Under the pieces are notes generated by a model that was given only the letters and a program-made list of their open reading frames with translations, was not told the DNA's origin and did no database searches. Source: Zopfochytrium polystomum (taxonomy: Eukaryota; Chytridiomycota; Chytridiomycetes; Chytridiales; Chytridiaceae). Taken from it: a stretch of DNA of 16,529 nucleotides. Made by a program: the position numbers and the translations under genes. Position 1 is the first letter of the stretch, and every line of letters starts with the position of its first letter. This document shows, piece after piece, positions 1 through 9,369 of this stretch. Location of the stretch: the NCBI GenBank assembly GCA_025765615.1, contig JAIVFJ010000651.1, forward strand, positions 1 through 16,529, given 5' to 3'.

Positions 1-1
1 T

Positions 2-1006
2 CAGGCGGGCGGCGGTGGCGGTGGCAAAGCGGGTGGTTTAAACAGCAAGGCACCAGCCACAGGAGCAACGCGCGGCGGAGCAGCAGGAGGATCCAAAAGT
101 GGAGTTGGAGCTGGAGGGAAAGGAAGCGGGGCCGGCAGCAACACTGCAGGAACAACGCGCGGCGGCGGCGGTGCAGCTAGAGTAGCGAAGGGCGCTGGAG
201 GCGGCAAGGCGGGTGGCTCCAATGGCAAGGCACCTGCAGCGGGTCGTGGCAGTGGCACGAGCGGGACCGCTGGCGCGAACCGCGGGGGTGGCGGAGCCGA
301 AGTTGCCAAGGGAAGTGGAGGCGGCAAGATGGGCGGAGCCGGCGGAAAGGCACCAGCACCAGCGAGACTCGGAACCGGAGCGAACGGCGGCGTCAGCAAG
401 GCAACACGCGGGGGAGCGACAGGCGGAGCGAAAACGCCATTGGGATCGGGGGGAAGTGGGGCAAAGACTCAAGCCGTGCTGGAACTGCAGGTGGTGGAGG
501 GGGTCAAAGGCACCAGCGCCGAGAGGAGGTGGCGGAGGAGCCGCCAAAGGCGCTGCGAAGACCCAGTCTCGCGGCGGCGGCACTGCTGGAGGTGGATCAA
601 AAGCAGGAGGGGCGGAACAGCCCAGGCCGGCACCGCGGCGAAGCCCCAAACGCGAGGCGGCGCGGCGCGGCACCGGCACGGGAACAGGAGCGCGAGGAGG
701 AGGCGGAAGCGGTGCCGGCGCTTCGAGAGGCAATCCGTCGACTCCGGCACGCACAAACCGCGCGGCGGCGGCAGCACAGCAAAGGCCCCAGCGGCAAAAC
801 CGGCGCCGGCTCAGAAGGCGAATGGTGGCGGTAGCGGAGGTGGGAGCAGACAGACGGGAGGGGCAACGAAGCAGGCACCAGAGAAGAAGGCGGCCGCCCC
901 TAAGCAGCAGCCGCAGCAGGCTGCACCGAAGCAGCAGGCCTCGGCGAAGCCCGCTGCGGCTGCTAAGCCGGCGTCAGGCGGTGGAGGAGGAGGCAAGAAG
1001 AAATAA
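2..1006 (+). CDS. Gly/Ala/Lys-rich low-complexity protein, 5' partial
   Basis: The frame is open from the left edge of the window (first full codon at 2) to a TAA at 1004-1006, about 334 codons, so the true start lies outside. The product is built of imperfect repeats rich in Gly, Ala, Lys, Thr and Arg, with recurring GGGKAGG, KAPAP and TRGG words. It ends in an Ala/Lys/Gln-rich stretch and a Gly run followed by three lysines. I recognise no folded domain. Between about 478 and 740 the G/A/K-rich composition moves to other frames: frame 1 near 478-505, frame 3 near 505-615 and 675-735, frame 2 between. This suggests several single-base indels that happen not to create stops. The tail resembles that of the kinase-like gene at 1712-2969, so it may be the C-terminus of a paralog; that is inference. 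GC-rich repeats can give open frames by chance, so confidence is moderate. Confidence 0.5.
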   Translation, partial: QAGGGGGGKAGGLNSKAPATGATRGGAAGGSKSGVGAGGKGSGAGSNTAGTTRGGGGAARVAKGAGGGKAGGSNGKAPAAGRGSGTSGTAGANRGGGGAEVAKGSGGGKMGGAGGKAPAPARLGTGANGGVSKATRGGATGGAKTPLGSGGSGAKTQAVLELQVVEGVKGTSAERRWRRSRQRRCEDPVSRRRHCWRWIKSRRGGTAQAGTAAKPQTRGGAARHRHGNRSARRRRKRCRRFERQSVDSGTHKPRGGGSTAKAPAAKPAPAQKANGGGSGGGSRQTGGATKQAPEKKAAAPKQQPQQAAPKQQASAKPAAAAKPASGGGGGGKKK

Positions 1007-1105
1007 GAGGTGGGCAACGAAACTTAATCGCTCTCCTGTGATTGTTCGTTGGGAGCGGATCCTATTCTTTCGTTTCCATACATCAATCTTTCGTTCGTCA
1101 AGCGC

Positions 1106-1119
1106 TTTTTTTTTTTTTT
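1106..1119. repeat. T14 homopolymer
   Basis: Uninterrupted run of fourteen T residues, about 100 bases after the stop codon at 1006, probably in the 3' UTR. Confidence 0.9.
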
Positions 1120-1280
1120 CGGCGGGAACATTATGTAGTAACACGACCGTTAAGATTGAAACCACCAGCACGCACAGCCACTCCTTCTCACCCTCGCCCC
1201 CAGCAAGCCAGCCAGCGCGCAAGCGCCCGTCAGCCTGAAACGGAAACTTGATGGGCTTGCATTTGGCCGCAATGTACTCG

Positions 1281-1309
1281 TTTTTTTTTGTGTTTTTTTT
1301 TTTTTTTTT
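1281..1309. repeat. T-rich tract (T9, GTG, T17)
   Basis: Nine T residues, then GTG, then seventeen T residues. It lies between two plus-strand genes. Its exact length is likely to be unreliable in any assembly. Confidence 0.85.
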
Positions 1310-1488
1310 GCCAAGACCGTCTTGCTTTACTTTTCGCTTTGTCTCCTAATTACCAATATTAAAATTCATAAATATATTTGATTTTGATTCTAGACACCCG
1401 CGTCAAGTACGGCTCAGCCCGCGGCAGGGTCGCGGCAAGGGCGAGTCCGCCGGCTGCCGGCGCGCCGGGTCTTGCCGGAACACTGTGT

Positions 1489-1492
1489 GAGA

Positions 1493-1532
<40 letters not shown>

Positions 1533-1537
1533 AGAGA

Positions 1538-1570
<33 letters not shown>
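1489..1570. repeat. GA dinucleotide microsatellite
   Basis: About 80 bases of almost pure GA repeat, interrupted by a few GAA units. It lies about 140-220 bases upstream of the kinase-like start codon, so it is in the presumed promoter or 5' UTR. GA tracts can exclude nucleosomes or bind GAGA-type factors, but nothing here shows that directly. Confidence 0.9.
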
Positions 1571-1573
<3 letters not shown>

Positions 1574-1711
1574 TGTGAGTGGCTCCTTTTTCTTTTATTT
1601 TCTTGCTGTTATTTTGTTTTATTCACCTCGCCGTACCGCTTTTAAAAATGACCCCGCATCCGCCGAAACCCCCTCCGGCCACTCAACCTCCCCAACCACC
1701 ACCACAACGCG

Positions 1712-2969
1712 ATGCTTCAATCAACGGCACTCATTCTTGCCTTCGTCTTGCTGCTTACCACTTCTGCCCCGTCGCTCGCCATGAGGCGGTCAGGAATGGG
1801 CGGCGACCTGTCCCGACTGTCTGGCTCCACCAGCAGCTCGCCCGAGGGCCAATCGGTCAACGTCGGAGGCCACTCTGTCCAGGTTTGTTTCCTACTGCCG
1901 AATCTCACTACTCCCCGCATGCGTTACGTCCCTCTGTCCAGTCGGCCTCACGGCTCCCTCATTAATCGACCTTCGTCGCAAGGTTGGAAAAGAGATCGGT
2001 CGGGGAGGATCGGGAACGGTGTACAGTGCTACTACGAGCAGTGGGAGTAGCGCTGCTTACAAGAAGCTGAAGCCAGGGGCCGAATGGGAAGCCCATGAGG
2101 TCGCCGCGACACGTGCAGGTATGTGCATGTTACAGTAGCGTTTGCCCTGAATCTTCTCATCGTTCTCACTTTGTCGATCTGATCACTTTCGCTCAACCCT
2201 CCATTGAAACACCGAACACTTCGCTCTTTCGTCCTACTACCCTTACTTCCTTAATCACATAGCCAAGCAATACATTGCCCACGACGACAAAGGCATGGTA
2301 CAGACAAAGGTGGGCCACTCGAGCCTCAAAGATCACCTGAAGAACAACCGCGACTCCTCGCCCGGACGCATGAGCGCGGAGATCGATCGTCAGATCAACA
2401 AGCAGCAAGACAAGGCCGGGTACAATCATAACGACGTTAAAAGGCGAGAACATCCGCGTTGGTACAAAAAAAGATGTAAGTAGAAAGTTCTGCCCTCTGA
2501 AAGGTTTCTCATCGAATTAACGCACACTCAAACAAAACCCATACCACACCAAACCGCAGGGCTCTGCGAAATACAGACTCGTGGATTGGTCAGAGGGTGC
2601 GTATACGTTGCATCAACTTGTTCCTACAATCGCATTGCCTCATCTAGCTTCCCACCGCAACTTCGAAATCTGTTAGCCAAACCCGGCGGCGCGTCGTCAA
2701 GGAACAAGAAAGACGGAACCGACAACATCAGAGAGTTCTGTGATGACCACATGTCCTTCCGCTCCCAGGGAGGGCGACTGTTCCGACGGGCCGGCCGCTG
2801 TTCCAAGGGCGGTGCTACCACTGGCAAGAAAACCACCACGCCGGCCAAGGCAGCTCCCGCAGGCGGTGCCACTCGAGCGGCGCCCGCGCGAGCGGCGAAA
2901 CCCGCCGCCGGAGGCGGTGCGAAGAAGGCGGCAAGCGCCGCTCCCACAAAGCCAAAGGGCCGGAAGTAG
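1712..2969 (+). CDS. Secreted, minimal protein-kinase-like protein
   Basis: Five exons are inferred: 1712-1882, 1983-2118, 2263-2475, 2560-2596, 2677-2969; all four introns are GT-AG. The product is about 282 aa. Residues 1-23 form a classic signal peptide (hydrophobic LILAFVLLL core, SLA before the likely cleavage site). Exon 2 carries a kinase glycine-rich loop (GRGGSGTVY, residues 63-71) and an AYK motif with Lys84 in the VAIK position. Exon 3 carries a catalytic loop HNDVKGEN (His158, Asp160, Lys162, Asn165). Exon 4 carries LVDWSE with Asp182 in the DFG position. The normal large C-lobe is missing: after DWSE there are about 45 residues and then an Ala/Gly/Lys/Pro-rich tail ending in GRK. 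The catalytic loop is read only if one A is dropped from the AAAA run at 2439-2442; exons then total 849 nt, a multiple of three. Kinase fold and secretion are inferred from motifs; substrate is unknown. It could equally be a pseudokinase or a decayed gene. Confidence 0.7.
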
Positions 2970-3119
2970 CTTTGCTCCTGTTCGTCTTCCTTTAAATCAA
3001 CTTTGGTGCTTCGTTGTTTCCTTCCAACTCTACATTAATACATACATTGCCCCAGCTTACAAAATGCGATTTGAAGTCCAATTTTGTTAGCTTGGTGAGG
3101 GTACCGGGCAATGCCGATT

Positions 3120-3456
3120 CAAGTAGGAAAGTTCCGAGCGGATTGACAGACCTGAATGAAGGCAGTCGGAGCCTCCTTCGGCACCGCGACCCACTCCAGA
3201 TCGATACTCTCCAGCACCAGCTCAGCAATAAACGCTTTAGCATCTTTGGCGCTTTTACCACCGCTTGGAGCTATCGACGGAGCAGCAACGTCGAATATGG
3301 ACACAAGAGAGGGCCTGTCCGAGGAGGGGGACGGTCAAGTAAGCCACGTTCGCTCAGCCTCCGACTCGGGACTGGACGCGACGGCCGGACGAACGCTGGA
3401 CAGCTTGCAAAAGCGAGGCTCGAAAATCTCATTAATGTACCCGCCGTTGGTGTCGG
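3120..3456 (-). pseudogene. Inverted fragment of the DUF4139-family gene
   Basis: Reverse-complemented, this stretch matches the plus-strand DUF4139 gene at about 6952-7287, by eye at more than 90% of bases. The shared part covers the coding piece with VSIFDVAAPS and the ELVLESIDLEW block, and runs past the exon end into the first ~30 bases of the intron (gtctgtcaatccgctcgg is identical in both). It therefore arose by DNA duplication, not from an mRNA. It has no start and no flanking exons. It also carries an in-frame TGA (plus-strand 3335-3337) where the full gene has a CGA arginine codon. It is a dead fragment pointing away from the other two copies. Interestingly, it keeps the reading frame near GGYINE where the larger copy is shifted. 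Confidence 0.85.
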
Positions 3457-3792
3457 AGGCTTGATCACCTTGCTTGCAATGGAAAAATCGACTCAACATG
3501 TGCCGCGTCGCAAAGTGTCTGTCTGTCCCAAAAAGGCTGCGCCGCCCAAATCAGCGCCCGCCGTGAGGATGATCAAGAAGTGGGGGGAATCGCCAAGCCC
3601 CAACGACGCCGGCCCCGCCCGACTCCTCCTCCTCCTCCTCGGCGCCGCACGATCTGCCCAAGCAGCCAAAGCTGCATCCAAGCGCGGCAAACGGGGGGTG
3701 AAGCGACCGTCCACACCCTGACCGCGTCGTCGTCGTTTGTTGCCCTGCCAGCTTACGTCCGCCTGACGTCCAGCCTCGAGACAACGCCAACC
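3457..3792. other. Spacer between inverted fragment and degenerate DUF4139 copy
   Basis: No separate gene is recognised. The right part probably belongs to the 5' end of the copy that follows. The words MIKKWG (from 3570) and AYVRLTSSLE (just before 3793) have counterparts (MMKKWA, AIVRLASSLE) at the front of the larger copy, so homology starts upstream of the ATG at 3793. Confidence 0.5.
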
Positions 3793-5325
3793 ATGCAGCC
3801 AGAGACAGCCACAACCACCACCTCCCACCACAAGGACGCGCAGGCCTTCCCCGTGCGCGCCGCCACCATCTTTCGCACCGCAAAGTTGGCCCTGGTTAGC
3901 CGCACCATCCCGATCGGCCTCAAGGCCGGCCGCAACTCAGTGTTTGTCGACCGCCTTCCCACTGCCATCGACACCAGAATCCAGCCTCCACGCGTCGGCG
4001 TGCCCGACGACGCCGCTGGCGTCTCGCTGGTCTCGGTCAAGTACCATGCCGGCTCGGCCGCACCTGGATCCCCCTCGTCAAAGTGCCCCGCGACGACAGA
4101 GGAGTCGGAGGCGCTCAAATCGACGTTGACATTGGTACTGGTGGCGGGCCGAGGATGTGGAGGTGGAGATCGAGATCGCGTATTTGGTCGACGGCGCGCG
4201 AAATGGTGGCCGTTCTACGACATCCGCGCCTACATCGGGAAAGGCACCAGCGGGTCGGGAGCAGGCGACCAGCACCACGTCATGATTCACTATCGCGCCG
4301 GTTGTGTCGCAGACGACCGGGGAGGAGTGGAAGAACGTTGCGCTGACATTGAGCTTGGGCAGTCCAAGCTTTAACGTTCCGCCGCTTAGTCAGGTCAACG
4401 CCGTTGGTGCGTACAACTCGTCCAGTGCCAAGACTCCAAGCAACGCTTCCGGATTCTCCCTTCCCGGCTCGAGCTCTGATTTGGATGTAGAGAAGTCCAT
4501 TTTGCTTCGGCCTTCTACGAACTCGGACTGGATTCCACTTGTCTCCAACTTTGAGATCGCCGCTCCCGCATCAGTTTCTAGCCGAGACGGTAGCACAAAG
4601 GAGACGACTTTGTTTGTGGCGGAACTCGTGCTGGAGAGCATAGATCTTGAATGGATTGTCGTACCAAAGGAGTCATCCACGGCTTTTATCCAGGCTCGTT
4701 AATTTTTTCTTCTGCATACCCTATTCTTGTGTTATTCATTGACTCGCGTCACCACAATTCAGTGCAAGATCACGAAACGCCACAACGTAACGACCTCTTT
4801 CCCGGCTCCGCCTCCGTTTTTCGTTGGCAACACGTTCGTGGCCACCACGTCTATCCCACGGGTCCAGCCTCATGAAATCCTTCACAACCTGCTTCGGCCC
4901 CAGACGCACTCGTCAAGTAACGCGGCTCCCCGCTCGCCAAGAAGGGCACGACCACCGCCAGCGGCTCGTCCACGTACTTTAGCCGGCACAGCAATCTACA
5001 ACGGGCGTTCAGCCGTCCTACCCAAGCTCATTATCCGTGATCGCGTGCCCATCGCATCCAACGGGCGGCTCACCTTGCTTGCGCCTGCGGACCCTCCCCG
5101 TCGGTGCGGACAGCTGGAAGGGCGTGCACGTGCGGGACGGCGTGCGCGCGCGGTTCGTGCAAAAGAACGACGAGGGAGCGCGCCGAGGGCGGAAAAGGGC
5201 GACGGCACGATCGAGTGGGTGTGCAAGCCTGTTCCGGCAGGGCACCGATTCGAAGGTGAGTTTGGGTGTGGGAGCTTGTTGCTGCGGCCGGGATCAAGTG
5301 GACGCTGTCGGAGACGGACTTGTGA
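3793..5325 (+). pseudogene. Degenerate copy of the DUF4140/DUF4139 gene
   Basis: It is a diverged paralog of the gene at 5933-7944. The N-terminal DUF4140-like part (FPVRAATIF, LKAGRNSVFVDRLP) is in frame from the ATG at 3793. The coiled-coil segment (about 95 residues in the other copy) is missing, so the text jumps to a DVEVEIEIAYLVDGAR...YDIRAYIG block. Frame changes are needed near 4153, in the AAA run at 4201-4203 and near 4298. From 4304 to about 4696 the frame is clean through ELVLESIDLEWIVVPKE. A presumed intron (4697-4762) begins with GC rather than GT. Several more shifts follow before the C-terminal blocks PVGADSWKGV, KGDGTIEWVC and KWTLSETDL, with a TGA at 5323-5325. DUF4139 proteins are annotated by similarity to bacterial mucoidy-inhibitor (MuiA-like) proteins; their biochemical role is unknown. 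I call it a pseudogene, but some breaks may be assembly errors. Confidence 0.65.
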
Positions 5326-5932
5326 AGGAGGAGGGTGCGTTGTCCTTGTTCTCCGTTGGTCAACTTTTCCAAGTTGTTTTTTCCACCACTATCAGCAGTT
5401 TTCCGATTCAATACATTCCGACCTATATCGTGAAGCCAGAACCGTGTGGAAAACGAGTAGCTCTTAGCTATTTTGTTTCTCCGTGGCCAGTACTGAGAGG
5501 GAAATCGACGCCGCTCCAAAACTGCGATGAGCGTTTGAAAGCTCTGTTGATGAGCCTCGCCGACAAGATTTCATTGGGGAATATACAGGAGGTTGATGCC
5601 CGCCACAGGCATTTGTGAGTGGCACATTGTGCCAGTGGCCCAGCTTCGGTGGCCTCGAGAGGACAACTGGAAGCAAGTCGCATCAAGACAGCGAAAGAAA
5701 CAGGTTCCAGAGCCATGCATATTTAAATCCAGCAAAGACGAATTCTTCAGGTTTGCAGTCAGTCCAGAGAGGAACACAGCAAGCAAGTCAAAATGAAGAC
5801 AGCAGCAAGTAGCTGAACTATATTATGAATCCTGCAACGAGTCCTTGCAGTCAGTCGAAAGAGCGCAAGAAAAAAAAATGATGAAAAAGTGGGCAAGCAG
5901 CAGTATCTCGAGTCGACCCCGCTCTCGGGCTG
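5326..5932. other. Intergenic, no gene seen; short direct repeat
   Basis: Small open frames here have no recognisable features. A 12-base direct repeat (ttgcagtcagtc) occurs at 5753-5764 and 5845-5856, each followed by loosely similar A/G-rich sequence, perhaps a faded ~90-bp tandem duplication in the 5' flank of the next gene. An A9 run lies at about 5870. Confidence 0.5.
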
Positions 5933-7944
5933 ATGAACCCAACGACTGCGCCTCAGCACAGCCCGTCCGAAGGCGCCACCGCCCCCAACCCCACCACCAC
6001 CGCAACTACCACATCCTCGACGTTGCCACCCACCGCGCCGTCGCTTAGCGCGATCGTTCGACTGGCTTCCAGCCTCGAGAGCGGCACCGTGCCAGGCTCT
6101 TCAACGACCGCCAAGCCCGACACCACGACGACGGCGGCCCACCACTGGGACGCCCAGGCCTTGCCCGTCCGCACCGTCACAGTCTTCCACGCCGTCAATC
6201 GCGCCGAGGTTCACCGCGCCATCACCATCAGCCTCAAGGCCGGCCGCAACACAATTGTCGTCGACCGCCTGCCGTCTTGCATCGTCGCCGACACCCTCCG
6301 CGTCGCCGGGATCGATGACACAGCCGCTAATACCCGCGCAACCCTCGTGACAGTCGAATTTGAAGTCCGAGACGACCTGGCCGCGGAGCTCAAAGCAGTG
6401 GAACGGCGCCGTCGTAGCAAGGAAGCTGAGATGGCCGGTCTCCGTCGCCAGCTGGAGCTGCTCGACGACTACTCTGCCAAAGCCGTGCCGGTCGATTCAA
6501 GCGCTGCCGCGCTGGGCAAGATTGTGGATGTGTATGTTGGTCGCATACGTTCCATCCACACCGCGATCGACGTCGCGGAGGACGAAATCGAGAAGATCGC
6601 TGCGGAGATCGCCGAGACGCGAGACAAGATGGAGTGCAGCGCGACCGGAGTGCGTTCGACCGACCGGGGAGCCGAAAGCTGAGGGGCTTTGTGTCAATCA
6701 TCGTTATAGCGGCGGGCGACGTCGACGTGGTGATGGACCTGTCCTACGTAGTCGACCATGCCCAGTGGTCGCCGGTGTACGACCTGCGAGCCCACATCGG
6801 GGAGGATCCAGACCGCGAAGGCGAAAGAGCCGTGTCATGATCCATTATCGTGCGGTTGTGTCGCAAGAGACTGGAGAGGCTTGGGATAACGTGGCGCTGA
6901 CCCTGAGTGCGGGTAGGCCCTACTTTGGACGCGCCGACGCTTCGCAAGATCGTCACCACCGGCGGGTACATTAACGAGACTTTTCGAGCCTCGCTTTAGC
7001 AAGCTGTCCAGCGTTCGTCCAGCCGTCGGCTCCAGTCCCGAGTCGGATGCTGAACGAACGTTGCTTACTCGACCGTCCCCCTCCTCGGACTGGCCCTCTC
7101 TTGTGTCCATATTCGACGTTGCTGCTCCGTCGACAGTTCCAAGCGGTGGTAAAAGCGCCAAAGGTACCAAAGTGTTTGTCGCTGAGCTGGTGCTGGAGAG
7201 TATCGATCTGGAGTGGGTCGTGGTGCCGAAGGAGGCTCCGACTGCTTTCATTCAGGTCTGTCAATCCGCTCGGAATTTTCCTACTTGTTCACTCGATAAT
7301 AACACTGGTCACTTTCCTTAACAAAAATACAGAGCAAGATCACGAACTCGACGCCCTACGTCCTCCTCCCTGGTCCCGCCTCCTTCTTCGTGAACAACTC
7401 ATTCGCGACCAAGTCCGCCCTCCCACTGGTCCACCCCTGCGAATTTTTCACCGCCAAGCTCGGCCCCGACCCCTCTGTCCGCGCAACCCTCTCACCCCTC
7501 GTCCAAAAGCGCACCCAGGCAACCAATGGCACCATCACCTTCTTTAGCCGGTGCCTCGCGATCCACAACACGCGCCACTCCACGCTCCCCCGTCTCGTCG
7601 TGCGCGACCAGGTCCCCGTCCGCGGCGCCAGCAACGAGACCAAGGTCGCGGTGCTGCTGCCCACGGGCCTGCCCGTTGGCGAGGACAGCTGGAAGGGCGT
7701 CGCCGTGAGGGAGGGCGTGCAGGCGCGGTACGTGCAGAAGAACGAAGACGAGAGGTTGGAGGGAGTGAAGGGGGACGGTACGATCGAGTGGGTGTGTACA
7801 CGCGTTGCTGCGGGACAGAGGTTGGAAGTTAGCCTGGTGTGGGAGGTGAGCGCACCGACCGGTTACAGTTGGACAGTGTCTGAGACGGATGAGAAGCCTC
7901 GCAAGCGCGATGCCCTTCGCAGAAAGTCTTCCGGCTCTGATTGA
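5933..7944 (+). CDS. DUF4140/DUF4139 domain protein (MuiA-like), with frameshifts
   Basis: Two exons, 5933-7255 and 7333-7944, with a 77-nt GT-AG intron; about 644 aa. Order: a Ser/Thr/Pro-rich leader; a DUF4140-like region from residue ~75 (LPVRTVTVF, LKAGRNTIVVDRLP); a charged coiled coil at ~145-236; then the DUF4139 core (LSYVVDHAQWSPVYDLRA, MIHYRAVVSQETGEAW, ELVLESIDLEW, EDSWKGVAV, KGDGTIEWVC) and a basic Ser-rich end. Four single-base shifts are needed, near G4 6666-6669, A3 6824-6826, GG 6927-6928 and T4 6981-6984: two losses and two gains, net zero, so the full model stays a multiple of three. The 3' exon is clean for 204 codons. The family is widespread in bacteria and fungi, usually described only as mucoidy-inhibitor-like, with no established reaction. 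Start chosen at ATG 5933 because it gives an in-frame link to DUF4140; MMKKWA upstream in another frame leaves this open. Confidence 0.8.
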
Positions 7945-8144
7945 ATGTTGGCTTGTGTGGCCAAGCTTCTTTATTTTTTGAGGAAACAGCCACACTAAAA
8001 AGCAATTGTCCCGAACATGTCCCACGCGGTTGTCGTTCGAAGGTTGGTCTGCTCAACCCAACCCGACCCCTTGACAAAAAACTCACAGCCCACGTTCATG
8101 CAACGTGCAGAGTCGACGCAGGAAACCCGAAGGAGCAGAATGCC

Positions 8145-8586
8145 ATGATCGACCTAACACGCAGGGCGTTCTTCAACCAATTCGAACCAGGCGCCGACGA
8201 GCACTACCTCCTTCACCTGCTCCAGTCCCACCACGACCACATCCCCGATCTCTACTTTGCCGCCTTCCTCGACAACGAGCCCGCCGGCTGCATCGCCTTC
8301 ACACGATCGTCAGTCTCGCACGACGACGGCACCCCTCACCGAGACGTGCACCTTCGGTCCCGTGTGCACAAGGCCCGATCTCCAGGGTCGCGGCATCGCG
8401 CGCAAGCTGATCTCGCACTCGCTGGACGCCGCGAGAGACATGGGATTCAAGGCGTGCATCATCTTTGGCGATCCGCGCTTCTACGGGAGGCTTGGGTTCC
8501 GCTGCGCGGAGCGGTACGACATCGCCGACGAAGACGGGGTACTTAAGGTTGCCATGATGGCGAGGGAGATCCAGCCGGGTTCGTGA
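8145..8586 (+). CDS. GNAT-family N-acetyltransferase (YhbS-like)
   Basis: The protein has an N-terminal helix region (IDLTRRAFFNQFEPGADE), a strand with IAFTRSSV, the acetyl-CoA binding motif A (DLQGRGIARKLI, matching the Q/RxxGxG/A signature) and the C-terminal motif IIFGDPRFYGRLGFR typical of the YhbS-type branch. It ends in MAREIQPGS with TGA at 8584-8586. The first half (frame of 8145) and second half (frame of 8257) join if one C is removed from the CCCC run at 8332-8335, giving DDGTLTETCTFGPV. ATG 8145 is the first in-frame ATG, but family members usually begin 15-25 residues earlier. The upstream in-frame text (CRVDAGNPKEQNA) fits that, so the true start may lie upstream, perhaps behind an intron or another indel. 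Substrate cannot be told. It is on the same strand as the DUF4139 gene, 200 bases after it. Confidence 0.8.
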
Positions 8587-9369
8587 GGGCTGGGACGTTT
8601 CGGCAGTCGGCGGTTGTTTCGGTCGATGGAGGCACGCGGAAGAGTGGGCACTAGGGTGAGAGGGGGGGCGGAGATGTGGGACAAGGTGGAGGGGCGACCC
8701 AGCCAGCTGGACTTTCAGCTGATGAGCTCGCTGTGCTACAAACGTACTTAGTCTCGCAATTCTCTTGTGCACCTAATGTTGAAAAAAACACGAGACGACC
8801 CAAACTTGAAACCTGAGGCAAACGCCTACCTACAGCAATCTCTATCGTGAGCCGGAATTCAGCTCATGCAAGGGCACCCAGACCCAAGTTGACAGATCGC
8901 CCCTCTCTTACTGAGTACTGGGTCCATACGATCCGGAAATCCTGGATTATAGTCAACGCACTATCCATACGAAGGACAGCTGCCCGTGAGTTGTGGGGTA
9001 ATTCTAGTAACGTAAGTCAGCACCGCGTTTTACACCCCACTCTGTCACTTTATTATCGCAACAAGAAGTAAGGCGTTCTTGTGAGACGAACAAATACTGA
9101 AGAGTCGTGGTTTTGAGGCCGATAGGTGAAACCCGTGAAAGGCCAAGGTTCTCCAACGAAGCTGTTGAGCACATACAGTTTCAGCCTCGAAAAACAGATC
9201 TTCGGCGTCGATGTTTATACTCAGAGCGGCTTCAAATTTGGAAGCAGGGCAACGTTGCTCAAATCCAGCTCGGCGTTCGCGTTGACCCAGTTGTGAATTC
9301 TTCTGGAAGTCTGAGGGATGAAGGTGTCGACGGCTCAAGCAGGCGACCTCCTTACAGCTCCTCCAGCCA

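Larger units (their letters stand above)
1007..1711. other. Intergenic region with T-runs, GA repeat and TATA-like site
   Basis: No convincing coding sequence is seen here. It should hold the 3' UTR of the Gly/Ala/Lys gene and the promoter of the kinase-like gene. Visible elements are long T-runs, an AT-rich patch containing AAATATATTT near 1370-1379, and a GA microsatellite ending about 140 bases before the start codon at 1712. Confidence 0.6.

Noticed and set aside
1378..1578. 66-codon frame with Arg/Glu repeats
   Set aside because: Translation of the GA microsatellite only.
2439..2442. Programmed ribosomal frameshifting to explain the frame changes
   Set aside because: The sites share no common slippery motif, go in both directions and affect unrelated genes; sequence error or decay is simpler.
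3014..3721. 235-codon plus-strand frame
   Set aside because: It is partly the antisense of the inverted DUF4139 fragment and partly low-complexity sequence; the minus strand explains the conserved part.
6835..7251. Minus-strand frame opposite the DUF4139 gene, with a look-alike on the plus strand at 3156-3464
   Set aside because: The similarity exists because the DNA is duplicated and inverted; the coding match to the DUF4139 family is on the other strand.
8299..8772. 157-codon minus-strand frame over the GNAT gene
   Set aside because: Shadow of the GNAT coding region, whose motif A and FYGRLGFR motif are clear on the plus strand.
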